The notes beneath the pieces were generated by a model. That model was given only the letters and a program-made list of their open reading frames with translations. It did not search any database and had not been told where the DNA came from. Position numbers and translations under genes: made by a program. Shown here piece by piece: positions 22,607 to 29,854 of a stretch of 38,669 nt of DNA (the first letter of the stretch is position 1; the number at the start of each line of letters is the position of its first letter). The DNA comes from an uncultured Mycoplasmatota bacterium (GTDB taxonomy: Bacteria > Bacillota_I > Bacilli_A > RF39 > UBA660), in assembly GCA_900554615.1 (NCBI GenBank), contig USIB01000007.1:1-38669 (forward strand), given 5' to 3'.

Positions 22607-23713
22607 TTATTTATTACCTTTTTTTAATATTTTCTTTTTTTCATCTTTTTTGTCAATATCTTTATCCTTAATAAATGTCTTTTTCCTAGCAAAAACAGTT
22701 ACTTCTTGTCTGTTGTGAAATAAGGTTTTTATGGATAAAATATCATAACATTGATTTAATATTAAAACAGCTTTCTTTATATCTTCTTCTACTTTATCTG
22801 GTAACTTTAGTGTAATTATCACTACACCATTCTCTTGAAGAGAAGTAGATAATTTATTCATTATTTCTGCTGTAACCGAAGGTTCAACATTCATGTCATT
22901 TACAATTATTTCAAAAAAATCAGTAAAGTTCAAATCCTCTATACGACATTTGTAATGTCTAACATTGACGTTTTCTTCAAGTTCTGGCTTCAAATTACCT
23001 GGATCAACAGCATACACAACAAACCCATTATCTACTAAGACCTTAGTCCATCCTCCTGGTGCTGCTCCTATGTCTAAAGCATATCCTTTATTATTTAATT
23101 TGATATCAAACTTTATCAATGCTTCTTTTAATTTATTTTCAGCTCTAGACACTTGTCTACCATTTTTCGAACATATTCTATATTCATCACAATGAAAATT
23201 AAAGTTTTGAATACTAGTGGAAAAGCCAACATAATATCTTCCTTTATTTATTAATATAGAAATTATTTTTATATTTTCATTTATTAACATGTTATCAGAA
23301 AAAACAGGAATAAGTCCCATCTTTTCATATGTTTCGCCAATAAATACTTCCATATCTTTTGAAGAATAACTTAAACCAGAATATCCACCTTTTATAATTC
23401 TACATTGAACAGAAAATCGCTTGTCTTCATCAAATAGTGCAATTTCAGAAACATCATTCAATATTTTATATTTATCTTCATCATATTTTTCATCTATAAA
23501 TCCACATTTCATTATAGGCATTAAATGTTTAACAAAAATAGGTTTTCTCTCTATTAACTTACTAGCAAAATCATCAAATGATAAATCAGAATTAAAAATC
23601 AAAACACTATCAGATAATACATCTAATATTTTTACATTTTTATCTACACTTACAATTTCTCTTATCATATTTTTCCTAAAACATGGTGTATATGTTACCA
23701 CGATTTTACTCAT
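22607..23713 (-). CDS. RlmM-like SAM-dependent 2'-O-methyltransferase
   Basis: 368 aa from the ATG at 23713 (GGTGGAGGTAATAGT upstream). The N-terminal ~170 residues form a THUMP-like region. The catalytic FtsJ/RrmJ-type domain begins SRAENKLKEAL and contains YALDIGAAPGGWTKVL, a classical SAM-binding loop, AVDPGNL, and IVNDMNVEP where RlmM has a DMxExP motif. RlmM methylates the ribose of C2498 in 23S rRNA. Here it is the first gene of the RiPP operon, behind its promoter, so it may protect ribosomes from the product or methylate RNA unrelated to it. A basic tail (KKDEKKKILKKGNK) favours RNA binding. Family call good; role in the cluster open. Confidence 0.82.
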   Translation of the reverse strand: MSKIVVTYTPCFRKNMIREIVSVDKNVKILDVLSDSVLIFNSDLSFDDFASKLIERKPIFVKHLMPIMKCGFIDEKYDEDKYKILNDVSEIALFDEDKRFSVQCRIIKGGYSGLSYSSKDMEVFIGETYEKMGLIPVFSDNMLINENIKIISILINKGRYYVGFSTSIQNFNFHCDEYRICSKNGRQVSRAENKLKEALIKFDIKLNNKGYALDIGAAPGGWTKVLVDNGFVVYAVDPGNLKPELEENVNVRHYKCRIEDLNFTDFFEIIVNDMNVEPSVTAEIMNKLSTSLQENGVVIITLKLPDKVEEDIKKAVLILNQCYDILSIKTLFHNRQEVTVFARKKTFIKDKDIDKKDEKKKILKKGNK

Positions 23714-23744
23714 ACTATTACCTCCACCCACGCATTTTAAATTA

Positions 23745-23773
23745 ATTCTATAACTTTTTAGAATGTTTGTCAA
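23745..23773 (-). promoter_or_regulatory. sigma-A promoter of the RiPP operon
   Basis: Minus strand TTGACA (23768-23773), 17 bp, TAGAAT (23745-23750). One arm of a long inverted repeat covers the -35 edge and spacer. Confidence 0.8.
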
Positions 23774-23851
23774 CCCCTTTTTTGACAATTTTTACCAAAA
23801 CTAATGAAAACAAAAAACTAATTAAGTAAAACTTCACAAACATTCTAAAAA
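23755..23851. repeat. 16-bp inverted repeat flanking the RiPP promoter (operator candidate)
   Basis: TTTTTAGAATGTTTGT at 23755-23770 and its exact reverse complement ACAAACATTCTAAAAA at 23836-23851, separated by 65 bp. The first copy overlaps the operon promoter. The spacing could permit looping between two bound repressor molecules. Confidence 0.6.
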
Positions 23852-23949
23852 ATCAAACCAAAACCCCTACAACTAATATACTACTACTAAAATGATGTAT
23901 TGACAAATATTAATTTTTTATATGCCATATAAATTATATTTATACATAA

Positions 23950-23982
23950 AAAGATATAGTAAATTATTCACTATATCTTTCT
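23950..23982 (-). terminator. terminator of the LysR-radical SAM/CYTH operon
   Basis: Minus strand AAAGATATAGT and ACTATATCTTT pair across 9 bases, followed by TTTATG. The CYTH stop codon lies inside the hairpin. Confidence 0.75.
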
Positions 23983-24521
23983 AACTTCTTAATCATTTTC
24001 TTCTTCAAATCATCATCACTACGTATTAAATTCCTTACAATATCTCCATATTTATCTTGTTCTTTTTTATCAAGATCTAATAGTTCAATAAATTTATATG
24101 CTTCATCCTTATCAGATTCTTGATATTCTATTTCTATATAACTACCAATAGTATCAAACTCATCAATAAATATTAAAAGATTATTGTATTTTCTTACTTC
24201 TCTATATCTATCTAATACTAAATATGGTTCCATATTAAGTAATTTAAAGAAATCTAATCCATCTCTTATTGAATTAATAGGTAATGATTTTTCTAAACAC
24301 TCATCTTTATTTTGATAATTTTTAATTTCTATTTTATAACTATTACCATTACATCTAATTCTTCCAATATATCCAAGTTTACTTAAAGAATCAAATTCAT
24401 ACTTACCACAAGTTATATCAATTAATCTAGTTCTTTCTTTATAACTATCAGTAACATTCTTAATTTTCTCAATATCATTATCATTTATTTTTAACCTAAT
24501 CTCTTTTTCTATACTACTCAT
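23964..24521 (-). CDS. CYTH domain protein (triphosphate tunnel metalloenzyme)
   Basis: 185 aa. The signature EKEIRLKI near the N-terminus corresponds to the ExExK motif; later come GYIGRIRCNGNSYKIEIKNY, DRYREVRKYNN and FIDEFDTIGSYIEIEYQE, giving the alternating acidic and basic strands of the tunnel fold. CYTH enzymes bind triphosphorylated substrates (adenylate cyclase class IV, thiamine triphosphatase, inorganic triphosphatase) with divalent metal. The ATG overlaps the stop of the LysR-radical SAM gene by one base, so the two proteins are coupled and probably functionally linked. Substrate unknown. Confidence 0.88.
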   Translation of the reverse strand: MSSIEKEIRLKINDNDIEKIKNVTDSYKERTRLIDITCGKYEFDSLSKLGYIGRIRCNGNSYKIEIKNYQNKDECLEKSLPINSIRDGLDFFKLLNMEPYLVLDRYREVRKYNNLLIFIDEFDTIGSYIEIEYQESDKDEAYKFIELLDLDKKEQDKYGDIVRNLIRSDDDLKKKMIKKLERYSE

Positions 24522-26359
24522 TATTTATTCTCCTTATCATAAATACAATCATTTCCTAATCTATCAAAATATTCTTCTACCTTTTCTTTTAAATGAATAT
24601 AATCATTATTTTCTAATTCATTATATATAGATACTACATTATCATTAAATCTACATAAATGTAAATTACCATCCATAGATAGATATATATCATTATTATC
24701 GCGACATAAGATTTTTTTATCAGAATGACAACTTACTTCACTACAAGTACATTTAATTAATGATATTGTATTTTCATTATCATCATAAATAGTCTTCCTA
24801 AACTCACTACTCTTAAACTTATAATTCATCTTCTCAAGTAGTGGTACTAAAGTTTCAATAGGAACAAAGTTTTCTTTATCTGTATTAGGAAACAATTCAA
24901 TTATCTTTAGATCAGCCTTAATACTCTTAGCAAACTTAATTAAATCCTCTAGTTCACCAGGATTATCAACTAAACTCTTAGTCAAAGTAGTATTAATTTC
25001 TACTCTTAGTAGTGGATAATTACTCTTTAATTTTTTAATATTATCAGTAGCAGTCTTATAAGATCCTTTAACCGTAGTAATCTTTTCATAATCCTTTTCA
25101 TCCAAAGAATGTATTGAAATATTAATCTTATCTATTAAATCAAATATATAGTCAGATGGATTAATAGAATATCCATTACTAGTAATAGTAATATTAGCCC
25201 CTAACTTCTTAAGACTTTCAACTACATCAAATAAATTATTATTAAGAAATGGCTCACCACCAGTAAAGTGAACATTATTAATATTATAAGTATTCTTTAA
25301 AAACTTATATAAATCAATAATGTTATTAGTAGTCATTTTATCTTCAATCTTATTATTAATGCCTTCTCTATGGCAAAAAGAACAATTATATTTACACTTC
25401 TGAGTATAAACAATTCTAAGGCATTTCTTTTCCCTAACCTCTTTCTTATGTATCTCTTTCATCATAAAGTCAATGAACTTCCCGCTGGCAGTACCCAGAA
25501 AATCAGGAATATAAGCAAGACAAGTTTCTGTCTTAGGAAGTTTAGTCTTAGTCTTTATTTCAAACAAATCATTATTAACAATATCATTGATAACAGAAGA
25601 CTTTGTAAAATATCCTATTCCTAGTCCTCTCTTAACCAAATCACTCATCATCTCTGTAGTAGACACTTCAATTACAGGATTAAGTTTTAAATTAGGACTT
25701 TCACTTCTTATTACATCTTCAAGTATATTTCTAGTAGAAGTTCTCTCTGCTGGTAATAATATTTGATATTTATTTAATTCTCTAAAATTAATAATACTAT
25801 CGGCTAATTTAATATATTTTTTATTAGCAACAAAACAGTTATCAAAACTCATTAAAGGTACAATTTTCATTCCACTAATATCTTGTCCTAAAGGAGAATT
25901 ATCTATTATCATATCTATTTCTCTTTTAGTTAACATATCAAGCATATCTTTAGTAGAACGACTTTCTATATAGAACTTAACACCAGGATATATATTTTTG
26001 AACTTTTCAATTATCTCACTTACAAGAAAGACTCCAATATGTGTTGGTACACCTATTCTAACTTCTCCATTAGTAAGTGTCTTATCTTCTTTTAATCTTT
26101 TTTCAGCAGTATTTAAAGTATTAATAATAGATTCCACATAAAAAAGTAATTGTTTACCTGTCTCTGTAAGTTCTATTCCTTTCTTATCTCTTTTAAATAA
26201 TGTAACATCTAAATTATCTTCCATCTTCTTTATCGCAATACTGACAGCGGGCTGTGAAATATTAAGTTCTTCACTTGCTTTTGAAAAACTTTTACATTTT
26301 GCTACTACATAAAATGTTTTATATGAATTAAAATCAATATTATTTTTAAATATATCCAT
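24521..26359 (-). CDS. LysR regulator fused to a MoaA-like radical SAM domain
   Basis: 612 aa. Residues 1-95 are a LysR winged HTH (SFSKASEELNISQPAVSIAIKKMEDNL). Residues about 96-305 are a LysR effector-binding domain (GEVRIGVPTHIG, LVKRGLGIGYFTKSS). A radical SAM domain starts about 313 with C322-x3-C326-x2-C329 (CKYNCSFC) and GGEP at 367-370, INISIHSLD and KGSYKTATDNIKKL. Its end, DIYLSMDGNLHLCRF, resembles the MoaA segment NRLRLTxDGxLxxCL, with further cysteines in CTCSEVSCHSDKKILC. MoaA rearranges GTP in molybdopterin synthesis. The frame is continuous with one start and no internal ribosome binding site noticed, so this is a true fusion. It likely regulates genes according to a radical SAM substrate or product; that is inference. 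Confidence 0.92.
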   Translation of the reverse strand: MDIFKNNIDFNSYKTFYVVAKCKSFSKASEELNISQPAVSIAIKKMEDNLDVTLFKRDKKGIELTETGKQLLFYVESIINTLNTAEKRLKEDKTLTNGEVRIGVPTHIGVFLVSEIIEKFKNIYPGVKFYIESRSTKDMLDMLTKREIDMIIDNSPLGQDISGMKIVPLMSFDNCFVANKKYIKLADSIINFRELNKYQILLPAERTSTRNILEDVIRSESPNLKLNPVIEVSTTEMMSDLVKRGLGIGYFTKSSVINDIVNNDLFEIKTKTKLPKTETCLAYIPDFLGTASGKFIDFMMKEIHKKEVREKKCLRIVYTQKCKYNCSFCHREGINNKIEDKMTTNNIIDLYKFLKNTYNINNVHFTGGEPFLNNNLFDVVESLKKLGANITITSNGYSINPSDYIFDLIDKINISIHSLDEKDYEKITTVKGSYKTATDNIKKLKSNYPLLRVEINTTLTKSLVDNPGELEDLIKFAKSIKADLKIIELFPNTDKENFVPIETLVPLLEKMNYKFKSSEFRKTIYDDNENTISLIKCTCSEVSCHSDKKILCRDNNDIYLSMDGNLHLCRFNDNVVSIYNELENNDYIHLKEKVEEYFDRLGNDCIYDKENK

Positions 26360-26385
26360 ACTTCTACCTCGTCTTTTTCTCCATT

Positions 26386-26414
26386 ATGATAACATAAAAA
26401 GTACTATATTTCAA
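26386..26414 (-). promoter_or_regulatory. promoter of the LysR-radical SAM gene
   Basis: Minus strand TTGAAA (26409-26414), 17 bp, TGTTATCAT with TATCAT at 26386-26391. Confidence 0.7.
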
Positions 26415-26421
26415 GTACTTT
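26398..26421. promoter_or_regulatory. inverted repeat over the LysR-radical SAM promoter
   Basis: AAAGTACT and AGTACTTT are perfect inverted copies with an 8-bp gap, covering the -35 box. It is placed as expected for autoregulation by the LysR domain. Confidence 0.55.
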
Positions 26422-26438
26422 AATTTTATTATTTATTT

Positions 26439-26496
26439 CCACGGGAGCCTGTAGTCTTCCGTGGTGTGAGAAAGCCTATAAATAGTCTTTCTCACA
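26439..26496 (+). repeat. paired-hairpin intergenic element E4
   Basis: Hairpin one (26439-26464): CCACGG...CCGTGG around GAG-CCTGTAGT-CTT. Hairpin two (26465-26496): a perfect 10-bp stem TGTGAGAAAG/CTTTCTCACA around CCTATAAATAGT. It is near-identical to E6; no T run follows. Confidence 0.8.
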
Positions 26497-26524
26497 ATAT
26501 TTTATTTTTCTTCTAAATATACTT

Positions 26525-27103
26525 CTATTGATACAAATATTCTTCTCTCGTTATTTCATAGCAGTAACAATCTACTTCTTCAGTTAAAATAGTATACTTA
26601 ACTTTTTTAATTTTATTAGTTCTATGAAAACCTAACTTTTCCATTATCTTCCAAGATGCTAAATTATCAGTAGCAGCACAAGTTTCTATTTTATCAATTT
26701 GTACTTCTTTAAACATATAATCAAGTACTGCCTTAGCAACCTCACTACCATATCCCATACCATGATAATTAAAATCTAAAAACCAACCAACATCTCTTAT
26801 ATTATCACTATTTTCATTATCAAATTCATCATAACTTTTTTGACAACTAGCCTGACCAATACATTTATTTTCTGATTTTAATATTATTGACCATTGAAAT
26901 ACATCTTCATTATTTGCTTTTTCTAACTTTTTATATTGCCATACTTTTTCCTTTTCCCAATCATAATTAAATTTTCCTACAAGATAATGCTCTGCTACTT
27001 TATCATAACATAGAATAGTCCAAATAACTTTTAAATCTTCTTCTTTAGTAGGTCTTAAAATTAAATTATCTGTCTCTAATACTCTTGATCCTAAATATTT
27101 CAT
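26525..27103 (-). CDS. GNAT acetyltransferase, RimJ/RimL type
   Basis: 192 aa. The start SRVLETDNLILRPTKEEDL is the typical RimJ/L opening. NVGWFLD-like IRDVGWFLDFNYHGMGYGSEVAKAVLDYMF holds the acetyl-CoA binding Q/G-x-G-x-G/A region (here YHGMGYGSE), followed by CAATDNLASWKIMEKLGF. It would acetylate a protein N-terminus or a small amine; the substrate cannot be told. GAGGTAAGAAAA precedes the ATG. It lies 39 bp downstream of the uracil-DNA-glycosylase-like gene and is followed by E4. Confidence 0.88.
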   Translation of the reverse strand: MKYLGSRVLETDNLILRPTKEEDLKVIWTILCYDKVAEHYLVGKFNYDWEKEKVWQYKKLEKANNEDVFQWSIILKSENKCIGQASCQKSYDEFDNENSDNIRDVGWFLDFNYHGMGYGSEVAKAVLDYMFKEVQIDKIETCAATDNLASWKIMEKLGFHRTNKIKKVKYTILTEEVDCYCYEITREEYLYQ

Positions 27104-27142
27104 TTTTCTTACCTCTTTTCTTTGTTAACTTTTCAAATACTG

Positions 27143-27814
27143 CTAGCAGCTTCCTACTTTCTTATTTAAAACTTCATCTTCTATCCATAATATATCTTCG
27201 ATAGATTTATCAATATTAAATCTTCCATTACCGACAGGATAAAATATCGGATAGCATTTATATTCCTTACCATTAATAATTTTTATAAATTCTTTTTTTC
27301 TACATTGTGAAACTGATATTTTTTCTTTAAGAAAAACTGTACTAACCTGATTTCCAAATAGAATTATAACTTTAGGATTTACTATTTCTATCTCTTTTTC
27401 TAATAAATTTAAATACTTTTCATATACTGAATTTTGAATAGGTCTTGCATCTATTTGCGTACATTTACCTAAATTAGTAATAAACATTTTATTTCTTTTT
27501 ACTTCATCATATACTTTTTCAGCAAATTCTTTATCCCACTCATTTGCTTTTTTACTTTTAATTTCATTATATATATCAGCATCAAATAAATTAGTTGCAA
27601 CAAATAAATCCCAAATATTTTTAGTTCCAATCCATGGTGCTCTAATACCATCCCATGATGGTTCGGAAGCAATATTTTTTGATGTTGGATTCATAAAAAC
27701 AAAACATATATCTGGATTTGTATCACATCCACCAAAATTAATTGATTTTAATGTTTTATCTCCATAAATTTTCTGCATTTTCTCATATTCATTTTTTAAA
27801 ACTTCTAAATCCAT
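27143..27814 (-). CDS. uracil-DNA glycosylase superfamily protein
   Basis: 223 aa. ICFVFMNPTSKN corresponds to UDG motif 1 (GxxPG in classical families), TNLGKC to the first part of the active site region, IILFGNQV to the core strand, and YPVGNGRFN to the HPSP-type motif 2, where the His is replaced by Tyr. The overall pattern fits the UDG/MUG-like families 4-6 or their inactive-looking relatives that appear in mobile and phage regions. Either a DNA repair glycosylase with variant chemistry or a nucleic-acid-binding relative. AGGAGGCAAAA precedes the ATG. Confidence 0.7.
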   Translation of the reverse strand: MDLEVLKNEYEKMQKIYGDKTLKSINFGGCDTNPDICFVFMNPTSKNIASEPSWDGIRAPWIGTKNIWDLFVATNLFDADIYNEIKSKKANEWDKEFAEKVYDEVKRNKMFITNLGKCTQIDARPIQNSVYEKYLNLLEKEIEIVNPKVIILFGNQVSTVFLKEKISVSQCRKKEFIKIINGKEYKCYPIFYPVGNGRFNIDKSIEDILWIEDEVLNKKVGSC

Positions 27815-27905
27815 TTTTGCCTCCTAGTAAAAAGTCTCCTTAAATATACAATTATTATTTCCATTTATTACTTTATTCTATTACACAAATTTTTAAAAAT
27901 TATAA

Positions 27906-28016
27906 AACGAATTTTTTTGATTTTTTATTTTATATTTTTTTATAGAACGAATTTTTTCGTTTTTTCGTTTTATAATTTTTTTAAGAACAATTTTTTTTAC
28001 TTTTTCGTTTTATAAA
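27906..28016 (-). repeat. three imperfect 40-bp tandem repeats downstream of fic
   Basis: Copies begin AACGAATTTTTTTG at 27906, AACGAATTTTTTCG at 27946 and AACAATTTTTTTTA at 27986, each continuing with a TTTTCGTTTTATA-like end; the third is cut by the fic stop. Each contains T runs that would follow the fic message only as A runs. The second copy can form AACGAA/TTCGTT. Confidence 0.65.
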
Positions 28017-29156
28017 CTATTCAGATAAAAATATCTCTACGTACTCAGAAAATACAAATATTTGATTTCTACTATATCCAGTCGTTTCTTTTATTATATT
28101 AGCAGACTTCAACTCATTTATCACACCGTTAACAGTAGATTCTGGCATTTCTAATGCATCAGCTATCTTTTTTCTTGATGAATATGGTTCGTCATAAAAA
28201 TAATCAATAATTTTTTTAGCATTATCATATTTAACTTTTAAATCTGATATTTGAATATCAACTTTCTTAGTAAGTTCTACAACTTTTTTAAATTTTTCTT
28301 TTGCAATTTTAGCTGTTTCTATTATTCCCTCTAAGAAAAATTTTATCCATCCGATAATATCATTTTTAACTCTAACATCATTTAGTTTTTGATAATATAA
28401 GTCTCTATTTTTTTCAAAGAAAAAAGATATATATAAACATGGATTATCTAAATAATTTTTACTTTGAAGATATAAAGGAATTAATAATCTACCAATTCTT
28501 CCATTTCCATCTAAAAATGGATGTATTGACTCAAACTGATAATGAATCATAGCAATTTTTATTAAATCCGGTGTATCGATTTCTTCATTATTGATAAACA
28601 ATTCTAAATCTTTTAAACAATCAGATAAATCTTCTACTAATGGTGGTACATATGCTGCAGTTGATGGCATTGTTCCGCCAATCCAATTTTGTGATATTCT
28701 AAACTCTCCTGGTGTCTTTTTTTCTCCTCTTACACCATTTAATAATATTTTATGTATCTCTCTAAACAATCTATTGCATACTGGGAATCCTTCATTAATT
28801 CTAGCAACACCGTAATTAGTCGCTTTAACATAATTTTGAACTTCTTCCCAATCATCTCTCTTTTCTGGATTTATATCTTGTAAATCAGATAAATCTTCTT
28901 CTATAGTTGTCCTAGTTCCTTCTATTCTGCTAGATTTATTTGCTTCAATTTTTACATGCATTTTAATATATAAATCAACATTTGGAAGTAATAATGAATA
29001 AGCGTTTAATTCTCCAATTTGTCTATTTGCTTCGGAAAGTAAAGAATCTAATTTTGTATCATCCCAACCCCAATTATAATTAATAGAACTTGGTAAAAAT
29101 GCTTTATATCCATTTCCTTGTTTATATTCTCCAGCCTTATACTCTTCTAATTTCAT
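28017..29156 (-). CDS. Fic family AMP-transferase-like protein with wHTH
   Basis: 379 aa. The catalytic Fic motif HPFLDGNGRIGR is complete at 212-223. An N-terminal inhibitory helix motif SSRIEG (Ser75/Glu79-Gly80) is present, so it is a self-inhibited class II Fic protein. The C-terminal 60 residues form a winged HTH (SSRKKIADALEMPESTVNGVINELKSANII). Proteins of this layout usually transfer AMP (or another nucleotide part) to a target and may bind DNA; no antitoxin gene is needed. GGAAGGAGCAAAAAAA precedes the ATG. It follows the peptidase E gene by 54 bp on the same strand. Confidence 0.93.
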   Translation of the reverse strand: MKLEEYKAGEYKQGNGYKAFLPSSINYNWGWDDTKLDSLLSEANRQIGELNAYSLLLPNVDLYIKMHVKIEANKSSRIEGTRTTIEEDLSDLQDINPEKRDDWEEVQNYVKATNYGVARINEGFPVCNRLFREIHKILLNGVRGEKKTPGEFRISQNWIGGTMPSTAAYVPPLVEDLSDCLKDLELFINNEEIDTPDLIKIAMIHYQFESIHPFLDGNGRIGRLLIPLYLQSKNYLDNPCLYISFFFEKNRDLYYQKLNDVRVKNDIIGWIKFFLEGIIETAKIAKEKFKKVVELTKKVDIQISDLKVKYDNAKKIIDYFYDEPYSSRKKIADALEMPESTVNGVINELKSANIIKETTGYSRNQIFVFSEYVEIFLSE

Positions 29157-29210
29157 ATTTTTTTTGCTCCTTCCTAATTCTTTATTATTTATTATTTCTT
29201 TTGTGTTACT

Positions 29211-29852
29211 TTATTTCATTACACCATTCTCTATAAAATAATGTTTTCCTACAAAATCTATATCATTATCTTTTATTCTAATAAATGATTCATTAGGTAA
29301 TCCCACTATTCTAGCATATTTACTAACTTCTAGTACTTCATCCATATATTCTTTATTATCAATATCAAAGTGAGGATATATATCTAAATCAATAAAACCA
29401 AGTCCTTGATAATCTACTAATTCATAATTCTTAAAATCATCTTTATATATTACTCTATCTGTTTGATTCATAGCACCAGCACTAGTACCAATAGTAATAC
29501 CATTTCTATCCCTTAATATATTAAATAAGTTATATTCTATAATAGATTTCATTTCTAATTCAGGACTACCACCCATTAAATAAACTATATCTGTTTTTTC
29601 TATATATTTATAAGCATCTTCTTTAGATACTCTATTATCTATTAAATGTACATCTTTAAAATTAATATCTATATTTTTAAATACATTAACAATTTCTTTA
29701 ACCTGAGTATCATTTCTTTCATATTCATCAAATAAACTAGCTATAAAAGTAATAGACATATTATTCTTAATATCTTCTTTTATATATTTCTTTTGATTAT
29801 CATTAAAACCTTTATCTCTATCTATTCTACTAAACATATAATTGATTTTCAT
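29211..29852 (-). CDS. peptidase E-like (S51) protein 1
   Basis: 213 aa. The nucleophile elbow GTSAGAMN is intact, with VYLMGGSPELE before it and YPHFDIDNKE after it, and GLPNESFIRI near the end. This is the S51 dipeptidase E / class I glutamine amidotransferase-like fold; the family cleaves Asp-X dipeptides or cyanophycin-type peptides. It is a paralogue of the gene at 31118-31762, with the broken phosphotransferase gene between them. GAGGTAGGTAAGC is upstream, overlapping the previous reading frame's stop region. Confidence 0.88.
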   Translation of the reverse strand: MKINYMFSRIDRDKGFNDNQKKYIKEDIKNNMSITFIASLFDEYERNDTQVKEIVNVFKNIDINFKDVHLIDNRVSKEDAYKYIEKTDIVYLMGGSPELEMKSIIEYNLFNILRDRNGITIGTSAGAMNQTDRVIYKDDFKNYELVDYQGLGFIDLDIYPHFDIDNKEYMDEVLEVSKYARIVGLPNESFIRIKDNDIDFVGKHYFIENGVMK

Positions 29853-29854
29853 GC

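Noticed and set aside
28017..29156. Fic toxin-antitoxin pair
   Set aside because: The inhibitory motif is in the same protein (class II) and no small antitoxin gene is adjacent.
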